Positions 36,293 to 45,609 of a stretch of DNA of 64,000 nt are shown here, piece by piece. The notes under the pieces were generated by a model, which did no database searches, was not told the DNA's origin, and saw nothing but the letters and a program-made list of their open reading frames with translations. Both the position numbers and the translations under genes were made by a program. Every line of letters starts with the position of its first letter. Position 1 is the stretch's first letter. This DNA is from Moanibacter sp965226025 (GTDB taxonomy: Bacteria > Verrucomicrobiota > Verrucomicrobiia > Opitutales > UBA2987), in assembly GCA_965226025.1 (NCBI GenBank), contig CBDDCD010000002.1, forward strand, positions 124,001-188,000, written 5' to 3'.

Positions 36293-38136
36293 TTAGGTGA
36301 TGATATTGATGGCCTTGTGTAGGTTGAAGGTGAAATGATCACAGAGGGCAGGGGTGGATTCGAAGCCCATGGTAGATTTGAGGCTAAGAACCAGTTGCCT
36401 GCAAGCAGCCAGGATTCTGGCTGCGTTATGGTTACGGATCATACATCGATCTTCATCGAAGAAGCGATCTCTGGGGTAGTGGTTTTTGTTTTCGATGGCC
36501 CAGTGGTTGCGGATTTTCGATAGGAACTGAGGAGGGCTCAAGTCGGTGGGATCGCGGCTGCTGACATAGTAGGAGCGTTCCGAGGAAGGTTTCGCTTTGT
36601 TAGGATAATGGAAGGTGCGTTGGACAGAGGCGAACTGACGAGCATGAGGCAAGCCAAGGGAGGGAGCGCTTAGAGGATGGGTTGCTATTTGACGAATCTC
36701 CAGGCGGCCATGGTCCTTATCTACGGTTTGGTGGACAAAAAGGGGGAGGGGCCGAAAAGATTCTTTGCGTCTTGATGCATGGTGGGTTGGTTGTCTTTGA
36801 TCTGGATGATATAGTCAGCACCGAGTTCTTCGACCACGATGTGGGCCGTTTCTTTTTGGTTATGCATGGCGTCGAAGGTGAAGGTGGATCCGTCCATGGC
36901 CGGCATCTTGCGCAGGAGAGTTTGGGCGGCGGTGATCTCGTTGGATTTGTCGGCGGTAGCGACTTGGGCAATCGTTTGAGCGCTTTGATGATCGACCGCG
37001 GCCACCAGGTGCAAGGCCTTGGCCGGTTCTTTGTCAGTGCCTTTGAGAGTCTTACCGTCAACCGCAATATCGCGGGGCAAACGGCCCTCGGGCGAGGCTA
37101 TGAATTGGGTGAGGATTTGATCGAAAAGCTCGGCCTCGACGTTTTGCAACACCCGGTAGAAGACATCATAGCAGGGGGCCTGAAAACGGCTTGTTTTGGG
37201 GTTTTTCCAGGAGCGTAAGGCGCGCAGTTGGGCTTGATTGAGGTGATGGGCCAGGCGCACGATCTCCTTGAGGTTGTGTTTGCCGCAGAGGGTGCCGAGC
37301 ACAATCATACTCAAGACCGTGGCGAGTCGATAGCGACGGCCCGCTTTTCGACGGAAGTCTTCGATCTGGTGGAAGCGTTCCCAGAGGCTTGTCATCTGTT
37401 CCACTTTGAGGCAGACCGCATGGGAGTTGTCGTTGGCATTGAGGGCCTCACGGTGTGCCTTGGGCAAGGGCCCTGGCGAGCGCAGCAGTTGCAGAGCATC
37501 AGCCCGCAGGGGTTTGACCCAGATCTGCTTGGGGCGCTCATGGCGTTCATAGAAATCTTCCCGCTGTCGACCATATCCCGCGCTCAAGCCCAAAGGAGTC
37601 CACCCGCTCGCCTTGTAGCAAGTGCCTCGGTGGATCTGTGGGTCCACGAAAGTTTCCGCTACCAAGGGGCGATAGGCAAAGGCCTGCTCCCAGTGATCGG
37701 CCAAGACTCTCAGGCACATCGCCAACGTCTTGGAGGCCAGATTGGCCAGCTTGAGCCCGGGCAGAATGAGAAAACGCCGGTTCTGCACCACCAGTTTCAA
37801 GCGCGCATGCCGTCGCGCCCCATCCCAGCCGATCCAGCCGTCTCGATCCTTCAGCCGGTAGCTAGCCGCTCCCCACAGCAAAAGACACACCCATTGCCCG
37901 TCGATCAAAGCCACATAGCGCAGGGTCTCTCCCGCGCTCCCCGCACTGTGCAAATAATGATGTTGGATCAAAAGATCATTGAATCGCTCCTGCTCTTCGG
38001 GCAAGATCAGACGCAGAGTTAGACGATCTATCGAAGGAGTCAGATGGTAAGATCTTTTGTCTTTCATACCATCTTGGCATGACTGATTCCCTCGGGTTTG
38101 TCTAGCTCTTTTTTTATCTTTTTGCCTATCAGCCAC
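36293..38136 (-). pseudogene. DruA-like (DUF4338) domain fused to an ISAs1-family transposase, frameshifted
   Basis: Residues about 35-205 match the DUF4338/DruA domain: TLRLILPEEQERF, LRYVALIDGQWVCLLLWGAA, DGWIGWDGARRHARL, RFLILPGLKLANLAS and ETFVDPQIHRGTCYKASGW. From about 245 on it is an ISAs1/H-repeat transposase (FHQIEDFRRKAGRRY, IAVDGKTLKG, YIIQIKDNQP). A stop follows at 36721. The adjacent frame continues VDKDHGRLEIRQIATHPL and ends with FFDEDRCMIRNHNAARIL, so a one-base loss at 36722 split the gene. Such fusions are transposases; this is not a Druantia defence locus, and no druB-E genes adjoin it. Confidence 0.85.
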
Positions 38137-38169
38137 TTCCTCCCCAGAAAACCTTCACCCTGTCCAATC

Positions 38170-38511
38170 ATGTCTTCGGACCGAAACGCTCTCGCAAATT
38201 TTCAGCGTCATGGCTACCTCCTGGTCGAGGACCTCTTTTCGGAGGCGGAAATCGCCGCCCTCGTCGAACCCCTTTTCGAACGAGTCTACTGCGAGATGAC
38301 CCCCGGCTCCGTTCTCTTCTTTCACTGCAACCTCCTTCACGGCTCCGCCCCAAACCTCTCCGACCGACCCCGCCGGGCCTTCATGACCTGCTACAACGCC
38401 CTCAGCAATCCCGCAATGCTTGTAGAAGGCGGAGCTCCGAAGGAACCGAGTCCAACCGGGCCCGATGACTGGCTGAAGGAATCTGTCGGCATACACACAA
38501 TCGATGTGTAG
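38170..38511 (+). pseudogene. PhyH family remnant with internal deletion of the catalytic core
   Basis: The N-terminal part MSSDRNALANFQRHGYLLVED to LVEPLFERV is a normal PhyH opening. It joins directly to MTPGSVLFFHCNLLHGSAPN, the region of the distal His, and then to a C-terminus ending DDWLKESVGIHTIDV. Roughly 150 residues carrying the HxD motif are missing, yet the frame is kept. It resembles the ectoine-hydroxylase-like PhyH at 22930. The 3' end runs into the E4 repeat. Confidence 0.85.
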
Positions 38512-38573
38512 AATGGCCAGCTCAGAGTCTGAACCTCAGGAATGTAACGAATCTCTATGTGCGACAGATTCCT
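38477..38573. repeat. ~97-bp inverted-end element E4
   Basis: The left end AGGAATCTGTCGG encodes part of the KESVG tail of the PhyH remnant. The right end GCGACAGATTCCT (one mismatch) stops one base before the ATG of the isomerase gene. 97 bp. Confidence 0.8.
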
Positions 38574-38574
38574 A

Positions 38575-39492
38575 ATGCAACTCGCCATCCACACAAGTGC
38601 CTACAGCGAATTTGACCTACCTGAGGCATTACGACTCATCGCCGACGCCGGCTACCGACACGTAGAAATAGCGGCCGACATCTCGGAATCCCGTCACTTC
38701 GAAGCACACCTTGCAACCGGACCAGAAATGGCGAACCTGGCCCGCCTCCTGAAGGACCACGAGCTACATTTGGCAGCAATGGACGTCGGCGGCTGGGATC
38801 CGCCTCTCTGCATCGCAAACCTTGATCAGTCAGCAAGAAGGAAAGCGGTAAAAAACATCGGCCACGCCGCAGCTGTGACGAGCGATTTGGATTGCCCGAT
38901 GATGACTTCCCATCTCTGGGGCCTACCGGCTAGGAACTCCAGTGAGCGGGTGTCTGAATTTCGGAGCTCGTTTCTGCAATCAATCGACGAGATCGCCCCT
39001 ATCCTCGAGTCGAGCAACGTCCGTTTGAACTTCATGCCTCATCCCGGAGGCTTCATCGAGGAATCCGACGCCACGGTTGACCTCGTCAATGAAGCGGGCT
39101 GCACGCAGATCGGGTACACCTACGGCATCAGCCACTCATTCATTATCTGTAGGCCCGGCCAAACCCCGGAGGAGATGATCCGCTACGCCGGTGAGACATT
39201 GACCCACGTTCTGGTCTCCGACACGCACGATGTTAAACGGATCATCGCACCTCCCGAGGTGAAAGCCCACGAGCACACCGTCCCGGGCCGGGGCGACATC
39301 GATTTCTCCGCCGTCCTCAGAGCCTTGGCCGAGATCGACTACAGCGAATCGCTATGCGTCCAACTGATCTCTGAACGTGATCGAATAGTTGATGCCGCAC
39401 GCGACACGAGGAGACTGGTTGAGCAATGGCTCGAGTCCGCCCCAACATTTCAAGGAATGTCCTCTGAGCCGAGGCACCCATGCCCACAATGA
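38575..39492 (+). CDS. Sugar phosphate isomerase/epimerase (AP endonuclease 2 family)
   Basis: 305 residues from ATG 38575. This start is chosen over an upstream in-frame ATG that lies inside the E4 repeat. It is a xylose-isomerase-like TIM barrel: FDLPEALRLIADAGYRHVEI, NVRLNFMPHPGG, QIGYTYGISHSFI, THVLVSDTHDVKR and VPGRGDIDFSAVL, with metal-binding His/Asp/Glu in these loops. Its stop overlaps the start of the ThDP enzyme by 13 bp. It opens the plus-strand operon running through the hydantoinase genes. Confidence 0.87.
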   Translation: MQLAIHTSAYSEFDLPEALRLIADAGYRHVEIAADISESRHFEAHLATGPEMANLARLLKDHELHLAAMDVGGWDPPLCIANLDQSARRKAVKNIGHAAAVTSDLDCPMMTSHLWGLPARNSSERVSEFRSSFLQSIDEIAPILESSNVRLNFMPHPGGFIEESDATVDLVNEAGCTQIGYTYGISHSFIICRPGQTPEEMIRYAGETLTHVLVSDTHDVKRIIAPPEVKAHEHTVPGRGDIDFSAVLRALAEIDYSESLCVQLISERDRIVDAARDTRRLVEQWLESAPTFQGMSSEPRHPCPQ

Positions 39493-41126
39493 ACGGCGGT
39501 CAGGCCTTAATAGAGTCGATCCACCAAAATGGAGTTCGCGTCGTCTTCGGTATACCCGGCGCGGGACAATACGAGGCAACCGACGCGATTTATCAACATT
39601 CAGGGATTCGCTATATCAATACACGCCACGAACAGGCGGCCAGCTTTATGGCGGATGGCTACGCCCGCGCCAGCGGTGATGTGGGCACCGCTCTTGTGGT
39701 ACCGGGACCTGGATTCTACAATGCCTGCGCCGGTATCGCCACGGCCCACGCCGTCTCCTCACCCATCCTTGTCCTAACTGGATCACCGTATACCAGCCAT
39801 GGCGCAGCGGACCAAGAGATTGATCGCTCATTCCTGAGACCTTTGACCAAATGGTCGGGACGCGCTGCGTCTCCGACGGATATCCCGGCGCTGGTGCATG
39901 AAGCCTTCCGTCATCTCAATACCGGCCGGCGTCAACCGGTGGTGATCCAGATTTCCTCAGCCACATTCAAGGCGGAAGAGGAGGTGGAACTGCTTGACTC
40001 GGAGACCTACTCGCCACAGAGCGGCGACCCCGAAAGGCTCGAAGAGGTGACCCGTATCCTGGCCGACGCACAGCAGCCTCTTATCTGGGCGGGAGGCGGC
40101 GGCGTCTACTCGGATTCTTCAAAGGTTCTCCAGTCCCTGGCGGAGCACCTACAGGCCCCGGTCGTAACCACACCCGGAGGCAAAGGGGCGATCTCGGATC
40201 GGCACCCGCTATCCTTGGGTCTGGCGGAACTCCGCTATGGCCCGCTCAAAGACTGGATCGACCGGTGTGATGTCATCCTGGCGGTGGGAACAGAAACCGG
40301 CTTCGGAGACCGGATCGATCGACAGCAGGTGATTCGCATCGATGTCGACGATCATGAGATCCAACGGAAGAATCATCATTCCCTCGGCATCGCGGGTGAT
40401 GCGCGTCTTTGCTTGGAAGACCTGCTCATCCTTGTCTCGAAGATTTCCGCCTCGCCTCCGAGCATAGCAAAGGAAGTAAAGGCCATCAACGACGCCCGAT
40501 TCGACCCAACCGATCAGCTTCAGCCGCAACACGGATTCATGGAGGCAATTCGCGCCGCCATTCCGGATGACGGTATCCTCGTCATGGGCATGAACCAGAT
40601 GGGCTACTACAGCCGGAACTACTATCCCACCTACGCACCGCGGACGCTCCTTACCTCCTCTTCTCTCGGCACGCTGGGATGCGCCTATCCTATCGCGCTC
40701 GGAGCGAAAGTGGCCAAACCGGACAAAGCGGTGGTGTCCATCTCGGGCGACGGTGGGTTTCTTTACAATGTCCAGGAGCTTGCCACCGCGGTGCAATACG
40801 GTATTCATGCCGTCGCCATCGTGTTCAACGACAACGCCTACGGCAACGTGCTGCGCGCGCAAATGGAGCAATTCGACGGCCATATCATCGGTACGCAACT
40901 CCACAACCCCGATTTCGTCCGCCTGGCCGAAACCTTCGGCGCTCGCGGCATCCGAGCCTACAACGCGGAGGAACTGGAAGCGGCCCTCCGCACGGCGCTG
41001 GCCATCGAGGCGCCCTCCCTGATCGAAGTGCCGGTAGGAAGATGGACAGGAGATTCTGAGAAACTCAGCGAGGAACTGAAAGTGTTAGGGCAGAATCTCG
41101 AAGGTATTTACGGCCATTCGCCGTAA
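39480..41126 (+). CDS. Thiamine-diphosphate-dependent enzyme, acetolactate-synthase-like
   Basis: 548 residues with the three domains of the family. The catalytic Glu is in NTRHEQAASFMADGYAR, the central domain has QPLIWAGGGGVYSD, and the ThDP motif GDGGFLYNVQELATA runs to FNDNAYG. The family includes acetolactate synthase, benzoylformate decarboxylase and sulfoacetaldehyde acetyltransferase. The absence of a small regulatory subunit and its position between an isomerase and hydantoinase genes argue for a catabolic lyase or decarboxylase. The substrate is not determined. Confidence 0.9.
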   Translation: MPTMNGGQALIESIHQNGVRVVFGIPGAGQYEATDAIYQHSGIRYINTRHEQAASFMADGYARASGDVGTALVVPGPGFYNACAGIATAHAVSSPILVLTGSPYTSHGAADQEIDRSFLRPLTKWSGRAASPTDIPALVHEAFRHLNTGRRQPVVIQISSATFKAEEEVELLDSETYSPQSGDPERLEEVTRILADAQQPLIWAGGGGVYSDSSKVLQSLAEHLQAPVVTTPGGKGAISDRHPLSLGLAELRYGPLKDWIDRCDVILAVGTETGFGDRIDRQQVIRIDVDDHEIQRKNHHSLGIAGDARLCLEDLLILVSKISASPPSIAKEVKAINDARFDPTDQLQPQHGFMEAIRAAIPDDGILVMGMNQMGYYSRNYYPTYAPRTLLTSSSLGTLGCAYPIALGAKVAKPDKAVVSISGDGGFLYNVQELATAVQYGIHAVAIVFNDNAYGNVLRAQMEQFDGHIIGTQLHNPDFVRLAETFGARGIRAYNAEELEAALRTALAIEAPSLIEVPVGRWTGDSEKLSEELKVLGQNLEGIYGHSP

Positions 41127-41269
41127 CAGCCTGCGATGCATCGCACTCCATTGATACTACACGCGGAAGGGATGTCAGCTCCGTGAACCCCTTCAACATC
41201 TTGCGTATCCTTCTCTCGCCTAGCCCGCTTTTCGTGTTCAGTATGCCGTCCCCAAAAAGATGACGCATC

Positions 41270-43340
41270 ATGTCGCAAAACAGTCCCAGAAAATCTGTTG
41301 GTAAAGCGGGCTACATGCTCGGCATTGATGTGGGGGGGGACTTTCACCGACTTCGTCGCCTACGACAGCGAAACCAAGGCGATCGATGTGTGGAAACGCT
41401 TGTCCGTCCCACAAGATCCGGTCGCCGGAATCGAAGCAGGCCTCGAGCAGTTCGCCCACCCGGAAGCCATCCGTAACGTCCGCCTCGGCACTACCGTCGC
41501 CACCAACACCATTCTCGAGCGCAAGGGAGCGGTCGTTGCCTACGTCACAACCAAAGGCTTCCGGGACATCCCGTTCATCCAGCGCGGCAACCGCAAGTTC
41601 CACTACGACATGAGCTGGATCAAGCCCAAGCCGCTGATGAAAAGGCGCCATTGTTTCGAGGTGCCGGAGCGCATCGATCGCTATGGCCAGATCGTCACGG
41701 CCCTCGATGAGGGAGAGGCGCGCAATATCGCCAGGCAGATTCACGAGCTGGGTGAGATTGAGGCAGTGGCGATTATGCTCTTGTTCTCTTATCTCAATCC
41801 GGCACATGAACTGCGACTGAAGGAGATTTTCGCGGAGGAGGCCCCGGACTTGCCGGTCTCGCTCTCCTACGAAGTGCTGCCCAAATGGAAAGAGTACGAG
41901 CGCGCCTGCACGACCATCGCCGACGCCTACTTGAAACCGGTCGTCAGTCGCCAACTCGAATCAATGCGCGCGCGTTTGGGCACAAAGGGTCTGGGTGACA
42001 ATCTGGTGATGATCAAGTCGAACGGCGGCGAAATGACGCTCGCTGCCGCCGCCAGGGCCCCAGTCAACCTGATGGTTTCCGGACCGACCGGTGGCGTCGT
42101 TGCCGGCAAGCGCCTGGCCGATCTCCTTGAGGTCCAGTCGATGGTCACCATCGACATGGGCGGGACTTCGACCGACGTTTCAACAATCACCGGAGGCCGG
42201 GAGAGCTTCACGACCGCGTTTGAGATTGAGTGGGGCGTGCCCATTCAGATACCGATGATCGACATCCGGACCATCGGCGCGGGCGGCGGATCGATCGCTT
42301 GGATCGATAAGGGAGGCATGCTCCGAGTGGGGCCACAGAGCGCCGGGGCTAATCCCGGGCCCGCCTGCTACAATGGCGGTGGGACGAAACCGACGGTGAC
42401 CGACGCCAATTTAGTGTTAGGGCGAATCAATCCCCATAACTTCCTTGGTGGCACCATGGCGCTTGATCCTGACGCGGCACACCAGGCGGTCGAGAAAGTC
42501 GGCCGAAGCCTGGCCCAATCCATCGACGAGACCGCGATGGCAGTCGTGCGCATTGCCAACAACAACATGGTCGGTGCACTCCGCAGCGTGCTCATCGAAC
42601 GGGGCCTCGATCCACGCGATTTCACTCTCCTCGCATTTGGCGGAGCGGGCCCATTGCATGCAGGCGAACTGATTGTAGAAATGGGTATACCCACCGCCAT
42701 CATCCCCAACCACCCCGGTCAGTTCTCTGCCTACGGCTTCATCCAGGCGGACGCCCGCGTCGATCGCCAGCGGACCACTCAACTGACTTCCCAACGTTTC
42801 GACGCTTCAGTCGCCAATCAAGTCCTGCGCGAGCTCGTTTCCGAATGTCTAGCGGATCTTGAACAGCAAGGCTACGTAGAAGATGTTCAGGTGACCCGCT
42901 CCCTGGAGATGCGATATCTAGGGCAAAACTACGAGCTCGAGCTGCCCATCGAATTCGAGACCTTCACGGAGGAGGTCGCCCCGACCGTTTGGCAGGCCTT
43001 TCACGACTCCCACAAGGCCCGTTTCGGCTTCAGTATCCCCGGAGAGAACATCGAAATCGTCAACTATCTCGCCACCGCAGTGTCCATTACTCCCAAACCC
43101 GAATTTCGGACCATCGATTCATCCAACGGCACTGCTCCGCGGCAACAGGAGCACCGCTCGGTCGGCTTCGTCGAGGGCCGCTTCGACGCACCGATCTTTC
43201 GGCGCCAGGACTTGAAGGCCGGCCAACGCATCGAAGGACCCGCCGTAATCGAAGAACCCGCTTCAGTAACTGTCATCGGCCCGGGCCAGAACCTCCGAGT
43301 AGGCGATTTCGGCGAACTTCACATCACCATCAGAACTTGA
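41270..43340 (+). pseudogene. Hydantoinase/oxoprolinase family subunit A, split by a G8 tract
   Basis: The native N-terminus MSQNSPRKSVGKAGYMLGID starts at 41270 and reads VGG, then loses frame at a run of eight G (41332-41339). The other frame continues exactly with TFTDFVAYD and stays open to 43340. With seven G the gene would be a normal 690-residue HyuA/acetone-carboxylase-type ATPase subunit: GGTFTDF phosphate loop, GTTVATNTILERKGA, SGPTGGVVAGK, IDMGGTSTDV and FGGAGPLHAGEL. A phase-variable tract or a base-calling error are both possible. The subunit normally works with HyuB, encoded next. Confidence 0.88.
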
Positions 43341-43413
43341 CCGGGTACTTCAATCGCCAAGCGGGTTTGCTGGCCAATTAACCGGACGGTTCTCCCGAGG
43401 TATCCGTGAGCGT

Positions 43414-43455
43414 TCGTCACATCCAGATGTGCGGCCGCACATCTGGATGTGACGA
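43414..43455. promoter_or_regulatory. 42-bp perfect palindrome between hydantoinase A and B genes
   Basis: Two 21-bp arms meet at CGG|CCG with no loop; the outer ends are TCGTCACATCC and GGATGTGACGA. It could be a dimeric regulator operator, a cruciform or a processing site. A second long palindrome with the same CGGCCG centre lies at 50599-50636. Confidence 0.6.
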
Positions 43456-43521
43456 TCTTACGGACTGGAACGAAGTTCCAAACTCGATTGATCTTCCTCT
43501 TTCTCTTCGTCATCCTCTTTC

Positions 43522-43550
43522 TCATTTTCCGCCCGCCGGGCGGAAAATGA
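43522..43550 (+). promoter_or_regulatory. Hairpin covering the ribosome-binding region of hydantoinase B
   Basis: Arms TCATTTTCCGCCC and GGGCGGAAAATGA (13 bp) with a GCC loop end three bases before the ATG at 43554. The only purine-rich stretch upstream of the start is in the 3' arm, so folding would hide it. Translation control, or coupling to ribosomes leaving the upstream gene, is plausible. Confidence 0.5.
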
Positions 43551-43553
43551 ACC

Positions 43554-45476
43554 ATGCGATTTTCCGAGAACAACTACTACATTGAGCGCTACATCAAGTG
43601 CGCCAATTGCGGACTGCTAATTTACGACGAAGGCATCAGCGTGCAGCACAATGGCTCGTCCCGGGTGTTCTGTTCCGACTGGTGCATTCAGTGGTCCGAG
43701 CACCGCGAGACCAAGGAAGGTTACTTCCAGCTCAAGATCGAGCAGCTCGGGGTCGCCGACAACGACAAGAAGCCGACGTCGTCCATGGACATGGTGACGA
43801 TGAACATCATCGACTCCTCCATGGTGTCGCTGTGCCGCGAGATGGGCATCCTGCTGATGAAGACGTCTTACTCCACGATTTTCAACGAGGGCCTCGACTT
43901 CACCTGCGCGCTCGCCGACATCAAAGGAGACATGATTGCCTGCGCGGAATTCTGTCCAACTATGATCGGCGGCATGCCGCTGTTGATCAAAACGTGCGCC
44001 CAGGAGATCCCGTTCGACACCATCGACGAAGGCGACGTCATCGTTCACAACGATCCCTATCGAGGCGGCCTGCATGTGCCGGAACACACCTTCTTCAAGC
44101 CCTTCTTCGTCGATGGTCAACTCTTTGGGTTCGCGGTTTGCATTGGCCACATAGCGGAGATCGGCGGCAGTGTGCCAGGGGCGTTCTGCGGCGAGGCAAC
44201 TGAGATCTTTCACGAGGGGTTGCGCGTCCCCCCAGTCAAGATCAAGAAAAAGGATGTCGACGTCGACGAGGTCTGGAAGCTGATGCTCGCAAACGTCCGC
44301 ACCCCCCGCCAGAACTACGGAGATCTGAGAGCCATGATCGGTGCGGTCGATCTTGGAGTTCAGCGCGCCATCGATCTCATCAAGAAGTACGGCAAGAACG
44401 TATTCAAACAGGCCTGCGAGGATCTCAAGGACTATTCCGAAAGGCGCATGCGCGCCGAGCTCGCCGGCTTCCCGGATGGCAAGTACGACTTCGAGGACGT
44501 CATCGAGAACGATGGCATCGAGGACACGCCTTATTACGTTCGCACCGAGATCTTCGTGCAGGGTGACGAGGTGGTGGCGGACTTCCGCCGCAGCTCAGAG
44601 CAGGCCAGGGGTCCGATCAACGCCACCCTGGGCGTGACCATTGGCGCCACCTACAACGGATTGCTTCACCTGACCGATCCCACCATACCCAAGAACTCCG
44701 GCTGTTTCCGACCGATCCGGGTAGTGACGCCGCCGTCTCTCGTGACCAACGTCGACTATCCGGGCCCCCTGGTAGCAGGTAACACCGAGACTCACCCGCG
44801 TCTTGCCAATATCGTGATCGGCGCCCTCTCCTCATGTGTGCCCAAGCGCGCCATGGCGTCGGAGAGCTGCACCGGCACAAACTTTGTCTTCGGCGGCAAC
44901 CACCCGGACGACGACGAGTATTTCGCCTGCTATGACATCATGTCCGGTGGTTGGGGAGGCCGCTTCGGCCACGACGGCAACGACTGTGTCATCGCGATCA
45001 ACGGCAACTGCCGTTTCAACCCTACCGAGGTGTTCGAAACCCGTTTTCCCCTGCGGGTCGAGAACTGCGAGATGGTGCAGGATTCCGGCGGGCCCGGAAA
45101 GTTTCGTGGCGGACTTGGGTATCGCCGCACCTTGCTCGCGGATGTGGAAATTACCGGCAGTCAATGCAGCGACCACCATCAAGTGAAACCCTTCGCCCTC
45201 TTTGGCGGCCTTCCCGGCAGCACGGGCGGGACCCTAATCAAGAAAGCCGGTTCCAACGAGTGGAAGACGGTGAAAGAACTCTACGGCAAAGTTTCGACAA
45301 GCAAGTACGCAGGCATCCGTTTCGAGCCAGGAGATCGCATCCTGCTTACCGCACCTGGAGGTGGTGGCTACGGCAATCCCAAAGATCGCGCTCCCGAATC
45401 GATCGAAGAGGATCTACGCGAAGGCTATATCTCAAAGGACAGCGCCCGGTGCGACTATCACTATAATGCACGTTAA
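43554..45476 (+). CDS. Hydantoinase/oxoprolinase family subunit B with N-terminal zinc-binding-like domain
   Basis: 640 residues. Residues 1-75 carry Cys16-x2-Cys19 and Cys40-x3-Cys44, a likely zinc site, ahead of the standard HyuB domain (MDMVTMNIIDSSMVSLCREM onward). Family landmarks are NDPYRGGLHVPEHTFFKP, ATLGVTIGATYNGL, CTGTNFVFGG, MSGGWGGRFGHDG, DSGGPGKFRGGLGYRR and LTAPGGGGYGNP. A small zinc subunit is known in related acetone/acetophenone carboxylases, so a carboxylase-type reaction is worth considering alongside hydantoin or oxoproline hydrolysis. It forms an operon with the A subunit 213 bp upstream. Confidence 0.92.
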   Translation: MRFSENNYYIERYIKCANCGLLIYDEGISVQHNGSSRVFCSDWCIQWSEHRETKEGYFQLKIEQLGVADNDKKPTSSMDMVTMNIIDSSMVSLCREMGILLMKTSYSTIFNEGLDFTCALADIKGDMIACAEFCPTMIGGMPLLIKTCAQEIPFDTIDEGDVIVHNDPYRGGLHVPEHTFFKPFFVDGQLFGFAVCIGHIAEIGGSVPGAFCGEATEIFHEGLRVPPVKIKKKDVDVDEVWKLMLANVRTPRQNYGDLRAMIGAVDLGVQRAIDLIKKYGKNVFKQACEDLKDYSERRMRAELAGFPDGKYDFEDVIENDGIEDTPYYVRTEIFVQGDEVVADFRRSSEQARGPINATLGVTIGATYNGLLHLTDPTIPKNSGCFRPIRVVTPPSLVTNVDYPGPLVAGNTETHPRLANIVIGALSSCVPKRAMASESCTGTNFVFGGNHPDDDEYFACYDIMSGGWGGRFGHDGNDCVIAINGNCRFNPTEVFETRFPLRVENCEMVQDSGGPGKFRGGLGYRRTLLADVEITGSQCSDHHQVKPFALFGGLPGSTGGTLIKKAGSNEWKTVKELYGKVSTSKYAGIRFEPGDRILLTAPGGGGYGNPKDRAPESIEEDLREGYISKDSARCDYHYNAR

Positions 45477-45533
45477 AGGATTAATCAGATTTGCCCTCTC
45501 CGTTCGTGATCCTCGTCGTGATCTCCTGTCGAT

Positions 45534-45570
45534 CCCCTCCTGGGAGGGGTCTGGGGTGGGTTGCCTCGAT
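45534..45570 (+). repeat. 37-bp intergenic repeat, copy 2
   Basis: CCCCTCC-T-GGGAGGGG plus a G-rich tail ending GGGTTGCCTCGAT, the same as 8638-8674 apart from a few bases. It lies between hydantoinase B and the GAF gene. Confidence 0.7.
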
Positions 45571-45609
45571 GTCAAAAACTAAGACGGTATTAAACCCCTT
45601 CGAGTTTAG

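Noticed and set aside
36721..38136. Druantia defence system
   Set aside because: Only the DruA-like domain is present, fused to an ISAs1 transposase; no other Druantia genes adjoin it.
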